64,000 bases of DNA, taken from contig JALQPE010001684.1 in assembly GCA_030407315.1 (NCBI GenBank), positions 1 to 64,000 on the forward strand. The letters are read 5' to 3'. The notes under the pieces are model-generated. The model saw only the letters and a list, made by a program, of their open reading frames with translations. It ran no database searches and had not been told where the DNA came from. Shown piece by piece: positions 34,140 through 43,648 of this stretch. The translations under genes were made by a program, and so were the position numbers. The stretch's first letter is position 1; each line of letters opens with the position of its first letter. Source of the DNA: Asparagopsis taxiformis. Lineage: Eukaryota > Rhodophyta > Florideophyceae > Bonnemaisoniales > Bonnemaisoniaceae.

Positions 34140-37100
34140 TTATCGGCGCTTCTTAGCCGTTCGTCTTTTAGACGTTTTCTTAGCCGCTTGGCGGGTCCGC
34201 TTACGGAAGTATCGGGAGATTTGTTCGTCAGGCACGTTGTGCCGTTGCGTCCACGTGGGGTCACGGTACCCGTACCACCTTACGAGGAACCACTCCTCAT
34301 TATCGTCGTCGACGAAATGGTCGATCAAGTCGTCTATGGCGAATTCCTGTTCTTCAGGTGGTTCCAGGTTCTGGGAGATAGCTCCCTGTTCGGTTGGAAC
34401 ATCTTGACTCGACGAGCGTCGTCTTCTTCCGGTGTTAGCCGTGTCACCCGCAGGGTTAAGCGGCTCAGCCGAAGTGGCTTCTTTGGATATTTCCATGCCG
34501 TGCTGCCGGCTTCTTGCTTGTCGATGAGGGCGACTATTCTTCTTCGGGCTTGTTCCGGTTGGTTCCTTCTGGGTTGATCGGCGCAGCCGGGAGAACGTCT
34601 TGTTGGCGTCTTGGGAAGCAGGTTCCTGCATTTTGTCAAGAGTTTCATCCTCGGGGAGGTCAAGTTGAGTGGACATCGGCTGTGAAGCAGCATTATCCTG
34701 ACGATGAATATCGGCCTGGGCCCCCTCCTTAAATACGGTTCGTCTCGGACCGATACTCGGTATGTCGGTTAAAGGTTCACCCTCAACCGCGGAGCGGGAT
34801 GACAAAGGCTTGGTTACAGGGTGACCTGGGGGTTGCTCGGTTGGAAGAGGTACGCACTGCGGGCTTGATGCATCACGATGTAGGCACTCTTCCGCCATAC
34901 TCGGCACCGTGTTGGCGGTTTGGTCGTCGGTTCCCACCGCAGGTGCGGATGCTCCGTTAGAAGTTAACCGTGAGTGCGGTGTTTCCTGTTCAGGTTGTGG
35001 CGCATACGTCACGCGGTCGTGGCTAACTTGTTCGACAAGTCCATCCCGTTCTATGTGAACGGTTCGCCTACCGGCTTTCGCGACCTTGAAAGGTCCTTGC
35101 GCCAGTGGCGTTAACTTGTTTCGTTCCCGTACCTCGGGGTTGTCAAGGTAGACGTAGTCGCCCTCCTGGAGGAGTCGTTTGGTCTTCCGGACTCCCCGGT
35201 CAAATTCTCGCTTATAACGCGCTTGCGTGGCGTGTAGCCTTTGACCGGCCTTCTCAATTGCTTGAGCAATCCGTTGCAGGAAGTCCTGTTTCAAGAAAGC
35301 GTCCCATTTTTGCCGTGTTCTTGTCGAGTGATGAAGGGAATAAGGGGGTGGTGGTCTACTTAGGATAAGGTCAAAGGGGGTCGTCCCTGTCGTGCGGTGC
35401 TCGTGCGTATTGTACGCGTACGTCAACGCTGGTGCGTACACGTCCCAGTCATTCTGGTTTTCGTTTACGTAGTTGCGTAATATGTTCAACAACGTACGGT
35501 TATACCGTTCCACCTGACCGTTGGTCTGTGGGTGATAGGTTGTTGTGAACAAGTTTTTTGTTCCAAGTTGCAGGCAAACAGCCTGGAAAAGTTTGGAAGC
35601 AAACTGAGGTCCGTTATCGGAGTGCAACGTCCTAGGGGGACCGTACTTGAAAATCCAGTGGGTGCAGAAGGCGACAGCCACATGGTAAGCAGTGATACTG
35701 CGTAATGGTACAACCTGTGTAAGCTTCGTGAAGCGACAGGTAATTACTAAGAGGTGAAGGTTACCCTTCTTTGTTTTAGGCAGAGGGCCTAGTAAGTCTA
35801 TCGAGACTTCTTCCAGCGGTGCTGAAGCTGGGAATAGTTTCAAGGTATTAGCGTGTCTACGCAGCTTGAGTCGGTTCCTGGCGCAAGCCTGACAACGTTC
35901 AACCGTAGCGGTGATATCCGCGGCCATGGCCGGCCAGTAGTACGAGAGACGCATGGTCTCATACATACGGTTTTGTCCGGGGTGACCCGCGAGTACATCG
36001 TGATGACACATCTTCAACAGGCGGGGCCTGAGTGTTCTTGGTACAACCACTTGGTGGGAATTGTCAAGGGTGGATTTACGTCGCAAGACACCTTTGTCAT
36101 CTTCGAAGAAGACAGTGTCAGACTTCTGACTTGTCAATACTTGTTGACAAAAGTCATCAGAGCGTTGCTCCTCGATCCACTCGTTGAGTGTGATTGGTTC
36201 GGAACCTTCTGTCTGAGGATGTGTCGTCATGACAGCTTGGTTTTCCTCCATCAGGGGGGTGTCAGCGGAAGTCCGCGCGATGAGTACATCAAAGAACCAC
36301 GGGTTCATCTCTTCGGTAACAGGTATTTCCTGGTGAAGGTCATACGCGAAGAGCGTGGGTATTTCGTCGTCCACTGGATGGGGGTCTACCCCTTCCGTTT
36401 CGACACGTGATAACGCGTCTGGTACTTGATGAACCCTGCCAGGACGATAGACTATGGTGTAGTCAAACTCCGATAGACGGAGTCGCCAACGGCAAAGGCG
36501 CCCGGATGGGTCGGTGATATTCATCAACCAACGCAACGCGTTATGATCGGACCTCACCACGAACTTTGTTTGTTCTAGGTACGGCCTAAGGGTAGTGACT
36601 GCCCATACTACGGCGAGACACTCGCGCTCCTTCGGAGAATATCCCCGTTCTGGTTTGGTCAAGGTCCGAGACCAATATCCTACAGGACGATAGTCGTCGT
36701 CATCCTGCTGTTGCAACAGCGCACACCCTATCTGATACGCAGAGGCGTCTGTATCTACGATGTAGGGTTTACCCACCCTGGGCAAAGCCAGTATCGGTGG
36801 TTGCACCAGAGATTCTTTAAGTTTATCGAACGCGTGGCGTTGTTCCGCCGTTGGAGGACTTGAACCGAAGCTCGGTAGTTTGTCTTTGGTCAACATCGCG
36901 TTGAGGGAGTGGGAGATATCCGCATACCCTTTGACGAAACGGCGGAAGACACCGCAGCTCCCCAGGAAGGAACGCATTTGCGTGGGGGTGGTTGGAAAAG
37001 TTGCTTTCGCGATAGCATCCGTCGCAGTTTGGGCGACCGCCAGCTTACCTGGCATAACAACATGTCCGAGGTAGTCTACCTTTGTTTCGAAGAAGTGGCA

Positions 37101-38873
37101 CTTGGCCAGCTTGAGGGATACCCCTGCAGTCTTCAACAGTGTGAGTACCTGATCCACTTGGTGGAGATGGTCTTCCTCACTACGTGAGAAGACGATGACG
37201 TCGTCAAGATAGATAAGACATGTTTGCCAGCGTACGCTGCTTAGGGTAATGTCAATCGCACGTTGGAACGTGGCTGGTGCATTCTTCAGCCCGAAGGGCA
37301 GTCGTTTAAACCGATACGTTCCAAGATGCGACTTGAAAGCCGTCTTATCCTGATCCTCGGAGGCAACGGGTATTTGCCAATAGCCTGAGTTGCAATCAAG
37401 CGTGGTGAACACGCGTGCATCTCCTAAGGAGTCTATGCAATCGTCCATACGGGGTAACGGATAAGCATCCGAGATGGTGATGTCGTTGAGACGTCGATAG
37501 TCAACGCAGAAGCGTAATTTACTATCCTTCTTGGGTACCAGGACCACGGGGCTAGCCCATTCGGAGTTCGAGGGTTCGATGACTCCTTTCTCTAGCATGG
37601 AGATGATCTCCTTACTTGCTAGCTCCCTCCTTAAGGGTCCCATTCGGTATGGTTGCTGTCGACGTGGTCGACTTCCTTCGATTATATCAATCCGATGCTC
37701 GGTTGCTTTAATGTCTCCAAGAGACCCGTCCCACATGGACTCATATTGCGATAGCATCGCCATGATTTTCTCCTTCAACTGTGGTTGTTGAAGGTGCGCC
37801 AAGGATACATCCTCCCGCCATTGCGGATTCTCTTTCTCCTTGGTTCCCGTCATCGGGTTGGTTAGACTGATGATACGGTTGGAGCCGGAAGAGGATAACT
37901 CACTAGGGAGCTTTTGATCGGCTTGGCCGGGTGCTCGACGGGCAATACCGACAACCGTCCCCTTCGGGAGGTATCTTTCGGTCGAACCAAAATTGGTGAG
38001 AATGACAGTGAAGACTGTACGAGGAATGATTTCAGCAATGCAGTTCGGCATTGAGATCCGCTGTCGGTGGAATAGTTTTTCCTTCGCCTCGAGGAGGCTT
38101 AGTCCGCCCCCAGCACAGACAACCGATGCGGTTACTTGATTCATAGGGGGAATGGTGATTTCTCTTGCTAGCCGGATCCGGTTTGACTGGTGGTCCAGAT
38201 CAGTACCCTGCGAAGGGTTTGGTTCATGTGCATAGCAAGAAGAAGAGTTGTTCAATTTACTCACATTTTGCATCAGCAGGATGGCGATCGATCCACCATC
38301 ATGTACATCAATGCGCTGAGCGCGGCATCGAATTGCATCTACATGTGAGTTCATGATACTTGTTCCCAGGATAACTGGTACTGCCAGCTTAGGTGCTACA
38401 AAGAATTCTGCGTCCAGAACCTTACGTCCTAGCTGTATTAGCAGCTTGACTCTTCCTGTTATCCTGAGAGGATTACCATTGGCGTCTGCCAGTTGAGGAA
38501 TGTTCCCGGTTTGCGCGGCATAGGTCTTCCATCCTTTGGGTAAGGTAGATTCTTGGACTACAGAAGGGCCTGAACCTGTGTCCATAACCATACGCATAGG
38601 CGTTAGAAGTGTCTCGGATATCCCGATGGAACCTAAAACCACGTAGTGGGCTGCCTTCAAAAGACATGCAGCCTTTGGCTGAGAGGGGAGGGGATGAGGG
38701 ATATCCCCTGTTGGTGTCTGGGTAGGACGGTTCAACCGCGTTGGTATCTCCGTTCCACCCTGTGGAGATGTGGATGGTGAGATGTCCACCCTACAGCTAA
38801 GCTGTTCCACCTCCTGTCGGGAGCGCGACACCTCACTCCCCCCGGTTAGTTTTCCGACGAAGTGTCGGATGAT
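34140..38873 (-). CDS. Gypsy-2 Pol polyprotein
   Basis: Open from just after a TGA at 38874-38876 to 34140, overlapping the gag 3' end by 28 bases in the -1 frame, so expression as Gag-Pol by -1 frameshifting is likely. Counting from GTG 38831: protease DTGSG at about 84; RT with FCVDYRRLN and YLDDV (about 540); RNase H DTDASAYQIG; integrase HHCC (HHDVLAGHPGQ, CQACARN) and DDE core (SIDLLGPL, SDNGPQFAS, NGQVERYNRT); a long disordered linker; a C-terminal chromodomain (FLVRWYGYRDPTW) followed by a basic tail. All catalytic residues are present. Confidence 0.95.
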   Translation of the reverse strand: MIRHFVGKLTGGSEVSRSRQEVEQLSCRVDISPSTSPQGGTEIPTRLNRPTQTPTGDIPHPLPSQPKAACLLKAAHYVVLGSIGISETLLTPMRMVMDTGSGPSVVQESTLPKGWKTYAAQTGNIPQLADANGNPLRITGRVKLLIQLGRKVLDAEFFVAPKLAVPVILGTSIMNSHVDAIRCRAQRIDVHDGGSIAILLMQNVSKLNNSSSCYAHEPNPSQGTDLDHQSNRIRLAREITIPPMNQVTASVVCAGGGLSLLEAKEKLFHRQRISMPNCIAEIIPRTVFTVILTNFGSTERYLPKGTVVGIARRAPGQADQKLPSELSSSGSNRIISLTNPMTGTKEKENPQWREDVSLAHLQQPQLKEKIMAMLSQYESMWDGSLGDIKATEHRIDIIEGSRPRRQQPYRMGPLRRELASKEIISMLEKGVIEPSNSEWASPVVLVPKKDSKLRFCVDYRRLNDITISDAYPLPRMDDCIDSLGDARVFTTLDCNSGYWQIPVASEDQDKTAFKSHLGTYRFKRLPFGLKNAPATFQRAIDITLSSVRWQTCLIYLDDVIVFSRSEEDHLHQVDQVLTLLKTAGVSLKLAKCHFFETKVDYLGHVVMPGKLAVAQTATDAIAKATFPTTPTQMRSFLGSCGVFRRFVKGYADISHSLNAMLTKDKLPSFGSSPPTAEQRHAFDKLKESLVQPPILALPRVGKPYIVDTDASAYQIGCALLQQQDDDDYRPVGYWSRTLTKPERGYSPKERECLAVVWAVTTLRPYLEQTKFVVRSDHNALRWLMNITDPSGRLCRWRLRLSEFDYTIVYRPGRVHQVPDALSRVETEGVDPHPVDDEIPTLFAYDLHQEIPVTEEMNPWFFDVLIARTSADTPLMEENQAVMTTHPQTEGSEPITLNEWIEEQRSDDFCQQVLTSQKSDTVFFEDDKGVLRRKSTLDNSHQVVVPRTLRPRLLKMCHHDVLAGHPGQNRMYETMRLSYYWPAMAADITATVERCQACARNRLKLRRHANTLKLFPASAPLEEVSIDLLGPLPKTKKGNLHLLVITCRFTKLTQVVPLRSITAYHVAVAFCTHWIFKYGPPRTLHSDNGPQFASKLFQAVCLQLGTKNLFTTTYHPQTNGQVERYNRTLLNILRNYVNENQNDWDVYAPALTYAYNTHEHRTTGTTPFDLILSRPPPPYSLHHSTRTRQKWDAFLKQDFLQRIAQAIEKAGQRLHATQARYKREFDRGVRKTKRLLQEGDYVYLDNPEVRERNKLTPLAQGPFKVAKAGRRTVHIERDGLVEQVSHDRVTYAPQPEQETPHSRLTSNGASAPAVGTDDQTANTVPSMAEECLHRDASSPQCVPLPTEQPPGHPVTKPLSSRSAVEGEPLTDIPSIGPRRTVFKEGAQADIHRQDNAASQPMSTQLDLPEDETLDKMQEPASQDANKTFSRLRRSTQKEPTGTSPKKNSRPHRQARSRQHGMEISKEATSAEPLNPAGDTANTGRRRRSSSQDVPTEQGAISQNLEPPEEQEFAIDDLIDHFVDDDNEEWFLVRWYGYRDPTWTQRHNVPDEQISRYFRKRTRQAAKKTSKRRTAKKRR

Positions 38874-40042
38874 TCATCTGAAGATGCCAGGGCATCAACT
38901 GCGGTTTCTGCCGAGAGAGACGAACCTATACTCCGTTGAAGTCCGGAAACCGGATTGGCTTGGTCAGCGACGGGGTCGTCCTCGTCAAACGCGACCATGC
39001 GTGGAAACGGTTTCTGCCGTTGGATAATCGTCTTTGCAGGGACCTGCTTCTTCTTGAACTTGTCAAATTGCCGTTGCTGTCGGCGCATGACTTGTTCTGG
39101 TTCTTGCTGGTATGCATAGTTCGCGAAAGCGAAATACATTCCTACGGAACGGGAGAGATACGGGCATGTGTACAGCACGTGACCGGGTTGCCGGCATCCG
39201 GAGCAACGCCAATTGACCGCACCCTTCGGGATCATGGACTCGGCAAGATTCACATGATCCTCGGTGAGGGGTGGTACTTCCATCGGCGGTGCCTCCGCGT
39301 TCGGACCCACAGTCAGTGGTTGTAACGTCTGCGACGTAGTTGCTTCTCTCCTCGTTCCGAGGTCTTCTCTAGCCATGGTGGCTAGTAACGCTTTGCGTCT
39401 CCGTTCGGCGAGTTCCCTACTAGGGTACATCTTGGGCTTAGCCGTGTCGGCTGTGGTGGCTCTTAGGGAATCCCCGAGTCCTTTTGCCAGATTGCGCACA
39501 GCAAGGAAATCTTCGCCGTCTCGGCCAACGGTGACCTTCACGGTGTCTTTTACCCCCGGGCGTAGCCCTTTGAGGTAGTAGTTTACCAAGTCTCTTTCAG
39601 AGAAAACATTAGCACACAACAGTGCGGCCTCTTGCAGTCTGTCGGCGTATTCTGCCTCATCTTCGTGAGGTTCTTGTTTAATACGCGTGACCGCGTCGTA
39701 GGCGTCAGCCAAAACTGTATCCGTTGCATAACGAGAAAGTAAAGCATGGACGGCCTGTGGCCAAGTTATCTGCTGGTGCAGTTGATTTAGCAACTTCCTT
39801 TTCCGAGATTCGGACGCGATGAATCGTTGCGCATCTCCTTCAAGGAAATAACGTAGCAACTTTGTTGCTATTCCTTCTGATACTCCGCAGGAGTCACAAG
39901 CATCTTGGTACTCGGCGAGGAATCGAAGTATATCGATGGGTTGCGTTCCATCGAACGGCGTCAAGGACGCATTGAAGTTCCGAATCTTTTCCGTTATCTT
40001 GTAGAGACTTCTACTCTTTCCGTTCGGAGCTTCTGTCGATGA
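38846..40042 (-). CDS. Gypsy-2 Gag, capsid and zinc-knuckle part
   Basis: Continues the upstream Gag frame after one in-frame TAG (40045-40043); no ATG opens this part, so it depends on readthrough or on an upstream start. It contains a retrotransposon capsid-like region (LTPFDGTQPIDILRFLAEY; RLQEAALLCANVFSERDLV) and a CCHC knuckle CSGCRQPGHVLYTC. It ends at TAA 38848-38846. Confidence 0.8.
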   Translation of the reverse strand, partial: SSTEAPNGKSRSLYKITEKIRNFNASLTPFDGTQPIDILRFLAEYQDACDSCGVSEGIATKLLRYFLEGDAQRFIASESRKRKLLNQLHQQITWPQAVHALLSRYATDTVLADAYDAVTRIKQEPHEDEAEYADRLQEAALLCANVFSERDLVNYYLKGLRPGVKDTVKVTVGRDGEDFLAVRNLAKGLGDSLRATTADTAKPKMYPSRELAERRRKALLATMAREDLGTRREATTSQTLQPLTVGPNAEAPPMEVPPLTEDHVNLAESMIPKGAVNWRCSGCRQPGHVLYTCPYLSRSVGMYFAFANYAYQQEPEQVMRRQQRQFDKFKKKQVPAKTIIQRQKPFPRMVAFDEDDPVADQANPVSGLQRSIGSSLSAETAVDALASSDESSDTSSEN

Positions 40043-40780
40043 CTACTTGTCTTGTAACCGGTAATACCGGTAGGATACTACACGATCGAACGCGGGTTCG
40101 CGGGCTCTTAAAGGAGTTAAGCCTGGTTCCAAGGGTCCTTCTTTTGTTTCGAATGGATTCGAAGGTGTATCACCAAACCCAAAGACTGGGTCACCCACGT
40201 TGGGATTTCGACTTGTTACCGGACCGGCGAGAGACTCGCTGAGTAAGTCCACTCGATCTGATAAACGTCTGGTGACGTCCACGACCTTATCGAGCTTCTC
40301 GGCCTCTACAGCTACGCTGTTCTCGGCAGTGCCGTCTTGTTGGTTCCAAAGCCCTTGGTGCTGATGATCGCCGGAAGAAGAGCTAGCGTAGCTTCTCCTT
40401 TGTAGGTCAGTGACCTTCTTTTCAAGCCGGATAACCCGTTGTAGAAAATCCACACGGATGGACTTCCATGTTCCCGAGAAGACTTCTACTTCTTTCTCAT
40501 CTACCACTTCGTGGCAAATGGCTTTCAGCTTGGGTGCAAGCAAATCAATCGTGTTATCCACGAGAGTTGAGACGAGATCGCCGTGTCGGTCATCGAGGGT
40601 GTCCTCCACAGCTTGGCTGATCTCATCACGCATCTCTTTCAATTTATCATTGAGAATCTTGTCAGCATACTCATGCATAAGTCGGAAGACTCCTTCCTCA
40701 GTGACGAATTCTTGGGTTGAACCTCCCCCGATGGGGTCTGACTCGGAGTCAGAATGTTCCGGAGACTTGTCCGATGGCAT
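40043..40780 (-). CDS. Gypsy-2 Gag, N-terminal coiled-coil part
   Basis: Starts at ATG 40780 (MPSDKSPEHSDSES), about 117 bases after the 5' LTR. Acidic N-terminus, then helical segments (ILNDKLKEMRDEISQAVEDT; VIRLEKKVTDLQRR). It ends at TAG directly in frame with the capsid part, suggesting one Gag split by a stop. Confidence 0.7.
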   Translation of the reverse strand: MPSDKSPEHSDSESDPIGGGSTQEFVTEEGVFRLMHEYADKILNDKLKEMRDEISQAVEDTLDDRHGDLVSTLVDNTIDLLAPKLKAICHEVVDEKEVEVFSGTWKSIRVDFLQRVIRLEKKVTDLQRRSYASSSSGDHQHQGLWNQQDGTAENSVAVEAEKLDKVVDVTRRLSDRVDLLSESLAGPVTSRNPNVGDPVFGFGDTPSNPFETKEGPLEPGLTPLRAREPAFDRVVSYRYYRLQDK

Positions 40781-40878
40781 CACTTCTACTCTTGTTCAAT
40801 GAGCTCACGTCTAACGACGAGTTTACTCTTCTTGAGTGGTATCGGTGTGTCGCCAGTCGGCTGAGATGACGGTAAGAT

Positions 40879-40896
40879 TCTAGGTCGAGAGACCAA
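40879..40896 (-). other. Candidate primer binding site of gypsy-2
   Basis: Immediately inside the 5' LTR the minus strand reads TTGGTCTCTCGACCTAG, starting one base before a TGG as expected for pairing with a tRNA 3' CCA end. The tRNA is not identified. Confidence 0.45.
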
Positions 40897-41554
40897 TGTA
40901 GTAGGTAGAAAATCCGCAAAGCCGCAAAACCACCCTACAGGTGTCCCGAGCCTCGGTAGCGTGGTAGAGCAAGCGAATCTTGCGTCAACCGCCAATGGCG
41001 AGTATACCACGAAAGGTCTTCCGGTAATACCGGGTGAAGGTTGGGGGTGCTCACGCACGAAGTGCGTATTGATGGAGCGAAAGACGTAACCCGTCGAGCT
41101 GTATAGCTAAAGCTAATTCGTCCTGGAAGGATGGAATAGAGCAATGCAAACACTGTTCAGTGGAGTCGTAAATTCCACGTGAGTTTACGTTACCTCTAAA
41201 GGTTAAGCACTCTGGCTAATCCAGAGGCATTTTATACTAAACTAAGTTACTGTAAACAGTTAGGGTAGGTAGACAGTTAGGAATAAATATCCTTATGTGC
41301 ACCAATCAGATCCCTGATTATGGCGACTGCGGGAGCCCGCGAGATCACCGACTGTTAGTGTTACAGTGTAAAGTTAGCTGAGTCAGCTTAGTTCAAATTT
41401 GCCCCTTGTGGGGTCTTTAGTTGTCCCAATGGGTCCCTCTCCCTCACTGGTCTGAGGTACAGCGAGGCTGTTTCCATTGGTTATTCCCGAACCGGGGTCG
41501 TCCAATAGGATGTCGACACGACCCCACCAGGGCAGACCACTCCGTGGTATGACA
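40897..41554 (-). repeat. 5' LTR of gypsy-2
   Basis: Same sequence and ends as 29474-30130, with a few single-base differences such as near 40924 and 41532. Confidence 0.95.
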
Positions 41555-41559
41555 AGTTT
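41555..41559. repeat. Target site duplication of gypsy-2 (AGTTT), right
   Basis: Direct copy of 29469-29473. Confidence 0.9.
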
Positions 41560-41620
41560 CGTCATCTTTCCTGTTTCCTCAGTCGATACCTCTTCCATTC
41601 TTTTCCTGGGAATACCCATT

Positions 41621-43042
41621 ATGCAAGACCCAACAGACTTTGTCTCCGAAGGATCAGTCATTGAAGTAGAATGGAGTTTACAAACGAGAGGAAGGAAGCA
41701 GAAAAAGGTTTGGTGGGGCGCCAAAGTTTTGAGTACTGCCAAGCCGGACGCGTCCGGAGAACATCGTTTGACTGGAAACTTGTTTGTTACGCTGCAATAT
41801 CAATCTGAACACGGTTTCGACCAGTCAGTCTCTACAGCAAAATTATTCAAGAACAATTCGCTGCTGGACATTGACTCTGGAAACATGCTACGTTGGAGGT
41901 TTGGAGAGCAACTAGCACTAGAGCAGACGATCTCGTCTGCGGGTGAAGACAGTTTCCATAAAAAAGACTGCAAACAAAACTTGTTGAGTCGATCCAAGTC
42001 CGAGCCGCGCTTAGTTTGCGATGAGAGTCCTCCTGGTCCTAACATCAATGAGGACATATCCAAGCTGTTTCAAAAGGTATCCTACCTCGAAAGGCAGATT
42101 CTCAACTGTCGCGGTTCATCAAGCGCTACTGGACCCATCTTCGGAGACATTGTGTGCGACTACCTGTTCCAGAGAGTTGGCTTAAAACTGGACAAACCCC
42201 TGTCGTCCAAAATCACGAAGTCTGAAACAGGCCGGGAAGTGAGCTCCTTGGTGCAAGACTATGTGACGGCAAGAGCAGATTGCTCGCTTGAACAGTTTTC
42301 AGAACTTTCCCGGCTATGCGAAGAGAAGAACAACCCAAACACAATTTTCCTGCCGAGCGTCGAGGCGGTTCGAATTTCAACTGGGAGAGATAAAGAGCTT
42401 TCGATCCACTTTGGAACATACTATGACCTCTGCAGTACTTTAGCTCCTTCCATGTCTACATGCACGAACTCTACTATTCTCAAGTGGAAGAACACACGAC
42501 ACGATTCTGGGTCTTCTGTCTTAGAGTTTTGGGAACTCTAGCAGACAGTGCTTCAGAAGATTCTATTCCATCTACAAAGGCTGTTCTTGTTGGTTCCTCT
42601 TTATACAGGAGATCTGAAAACATGAGTAGTACTGTCGTTCTTACTCGAGAATCTGATGAATACGACTATCATAGTCGTATTCATCAGATTCAATTGACAT
42701 GATGTCAATTGCAGCTATTCGTATCCTTCGGAAGCTCGCGTCCTCTCAAGTCGAGAAATGCAGGAGAACTTTGAGCTGCCGGACAGCAAAAATTTCAAAC
42801 TGGCCAACTCGTTCTCACTGACCTGGAAACCTGTTCAAGGCCCTCGTCCATATGGAACTTTCGAGCGCGTTCTCAAGAATGTTGTGTTGGGAACTGCATA
42901 CTTGAACCTCCCAGCATGCATTTTCAGTGGACACACCATCTGCAGCGAGCTAGACACAATTGGACATGACGTTATCGTTGGACAGAATAGTTCCCCTGTC
43001 GATGCACCTCATCCTACCGTACACGATGTCGCCTCCGAGTAA
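41621..43042 (+). pseudogene. Tudor-like domain protein of element A, broken
   Basis: The start is the ATG at 41621 (MQDPTDFVSEGSVIEVEW), the first ATG clear of gypsy-2. Residues 10-95 resemble a Tudor/Agenet-type barrel: VIEVEW, KKVWWGAKVL, a conserved GxxxVxLQY strand and LRWRFGE. Helical sequence follows (LFQKVSYLERQIL). The frame continues to 42541, but a better continuation after about 42450 is in another frame (MHELYYSQVEEHTTRFWVF) to 42702, and a last piece lies at 42758-43042 (FSLTWKPVQGPRPYG). Frameshifts or small introns are both possible. A reader of modified histone or DNA-bound protein would fit the methyltransferase next door, but the domain call is by eye only. Confidence 0.45.
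42649..42711. repeat. Perfect 43-bp palindrome followed by a smaller one
   Basis: Arms 42649-42669 and 42671-42691 (21 bases, one-base spacer; left arm starts GAATCTGATGAATACGAC). CAATTGACATGATGTCAATTG at 42691-42711 is a second hairpin. Both fall in the Tudor-like gene where its frame breaks. Confidence 0.95.
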
Positions 43043-43155
43043 AACGTTTTCTATCTTTTCTAGATGGGTCTACAAGACTGTTCAGAATTAGTCAACCTCG
43101 ACTAAGTCGATGGTATCCATCGATACATGCTCCGTATCTTTCTGGCCTGTCCCTT

Positions 43156-43337
43156 CGTCCAGGGACTGTCTGCATTCTGTAACAATGATTGCCCTCCACT
43201 TGGCAAAATATCCCTGAAAATAATACCGGGTATTATTCTTAGGTTTCGTCCAGGGATCGCCTGTAGTCGGTACGAATGATTGCCCTCCACTTGGCAAAAT
43301 ATTCCTCAAAATAATACCCGGTATTATTTTCCGCACT
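43156..43337. repeat. 91-bp tandem repeat, two copies
   Basis: Copies at 43156-43246 and 43247-43337 share CGTCCAGGGA, GATTGCCCTCCACTTGGC and AAAATAATACC(G/C)GGTATT. The last motif links them to the repeats at 23004-23275. Confidence 0.8.
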
Positions 43338-43648
43338 ACTCTGCCAGGTGGAGCTACGGCATTGGATGGGACTGCACAGGCCCCGAAGCTACTAGAGGCG
43401 TGCTCAATGACAGGGTAAAACTCTTAACCGTAGTAGACATGACGCTTTCTAGTCGCAGAGTAAGCTGAAAAATAAGAACGATAGCTATTGTTTCCAGTAC
43501 ACCAGGTAGTACGTAGCATGCTAGGGTGCACCTTTCCACTCATATCCTAGACAGTTTTATATCTAAAGGTTTTTATTTCTCCCAAGTCTCTCTCGTAGTA
43601 ATAGCTTTACTTCAGATGATTTGAAACTTTACATCTACGCTTTCATTA

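Larger units (their letters stand above)
29474..41554 (-). mobile_element. Gypsy-2: complete chromodomain Ty3/gypsy retrotransposon
   Basis: 12,081 bp with near-identical LTRs of about 658 bp and a 5-bp target duplication AGTTT. In coding order (minus strand): 5' LTR, primer site, Gag, Pol, a large antisense ORF, polypurine tract, 3' LTR. Pol is open throughout with intact catalytic motifs. Few differences between the LTRs were seen, so insertion is recent relative to gypsy-1. It may still be mobile. Confidence 0.95.

Noticed and set aside
40879..40896. Assigning a specific tRNA primer to gypsy-2
   Set aside because: The sequence pairs with a CCA end but I cannot identify the tRNA without a tRNA set.
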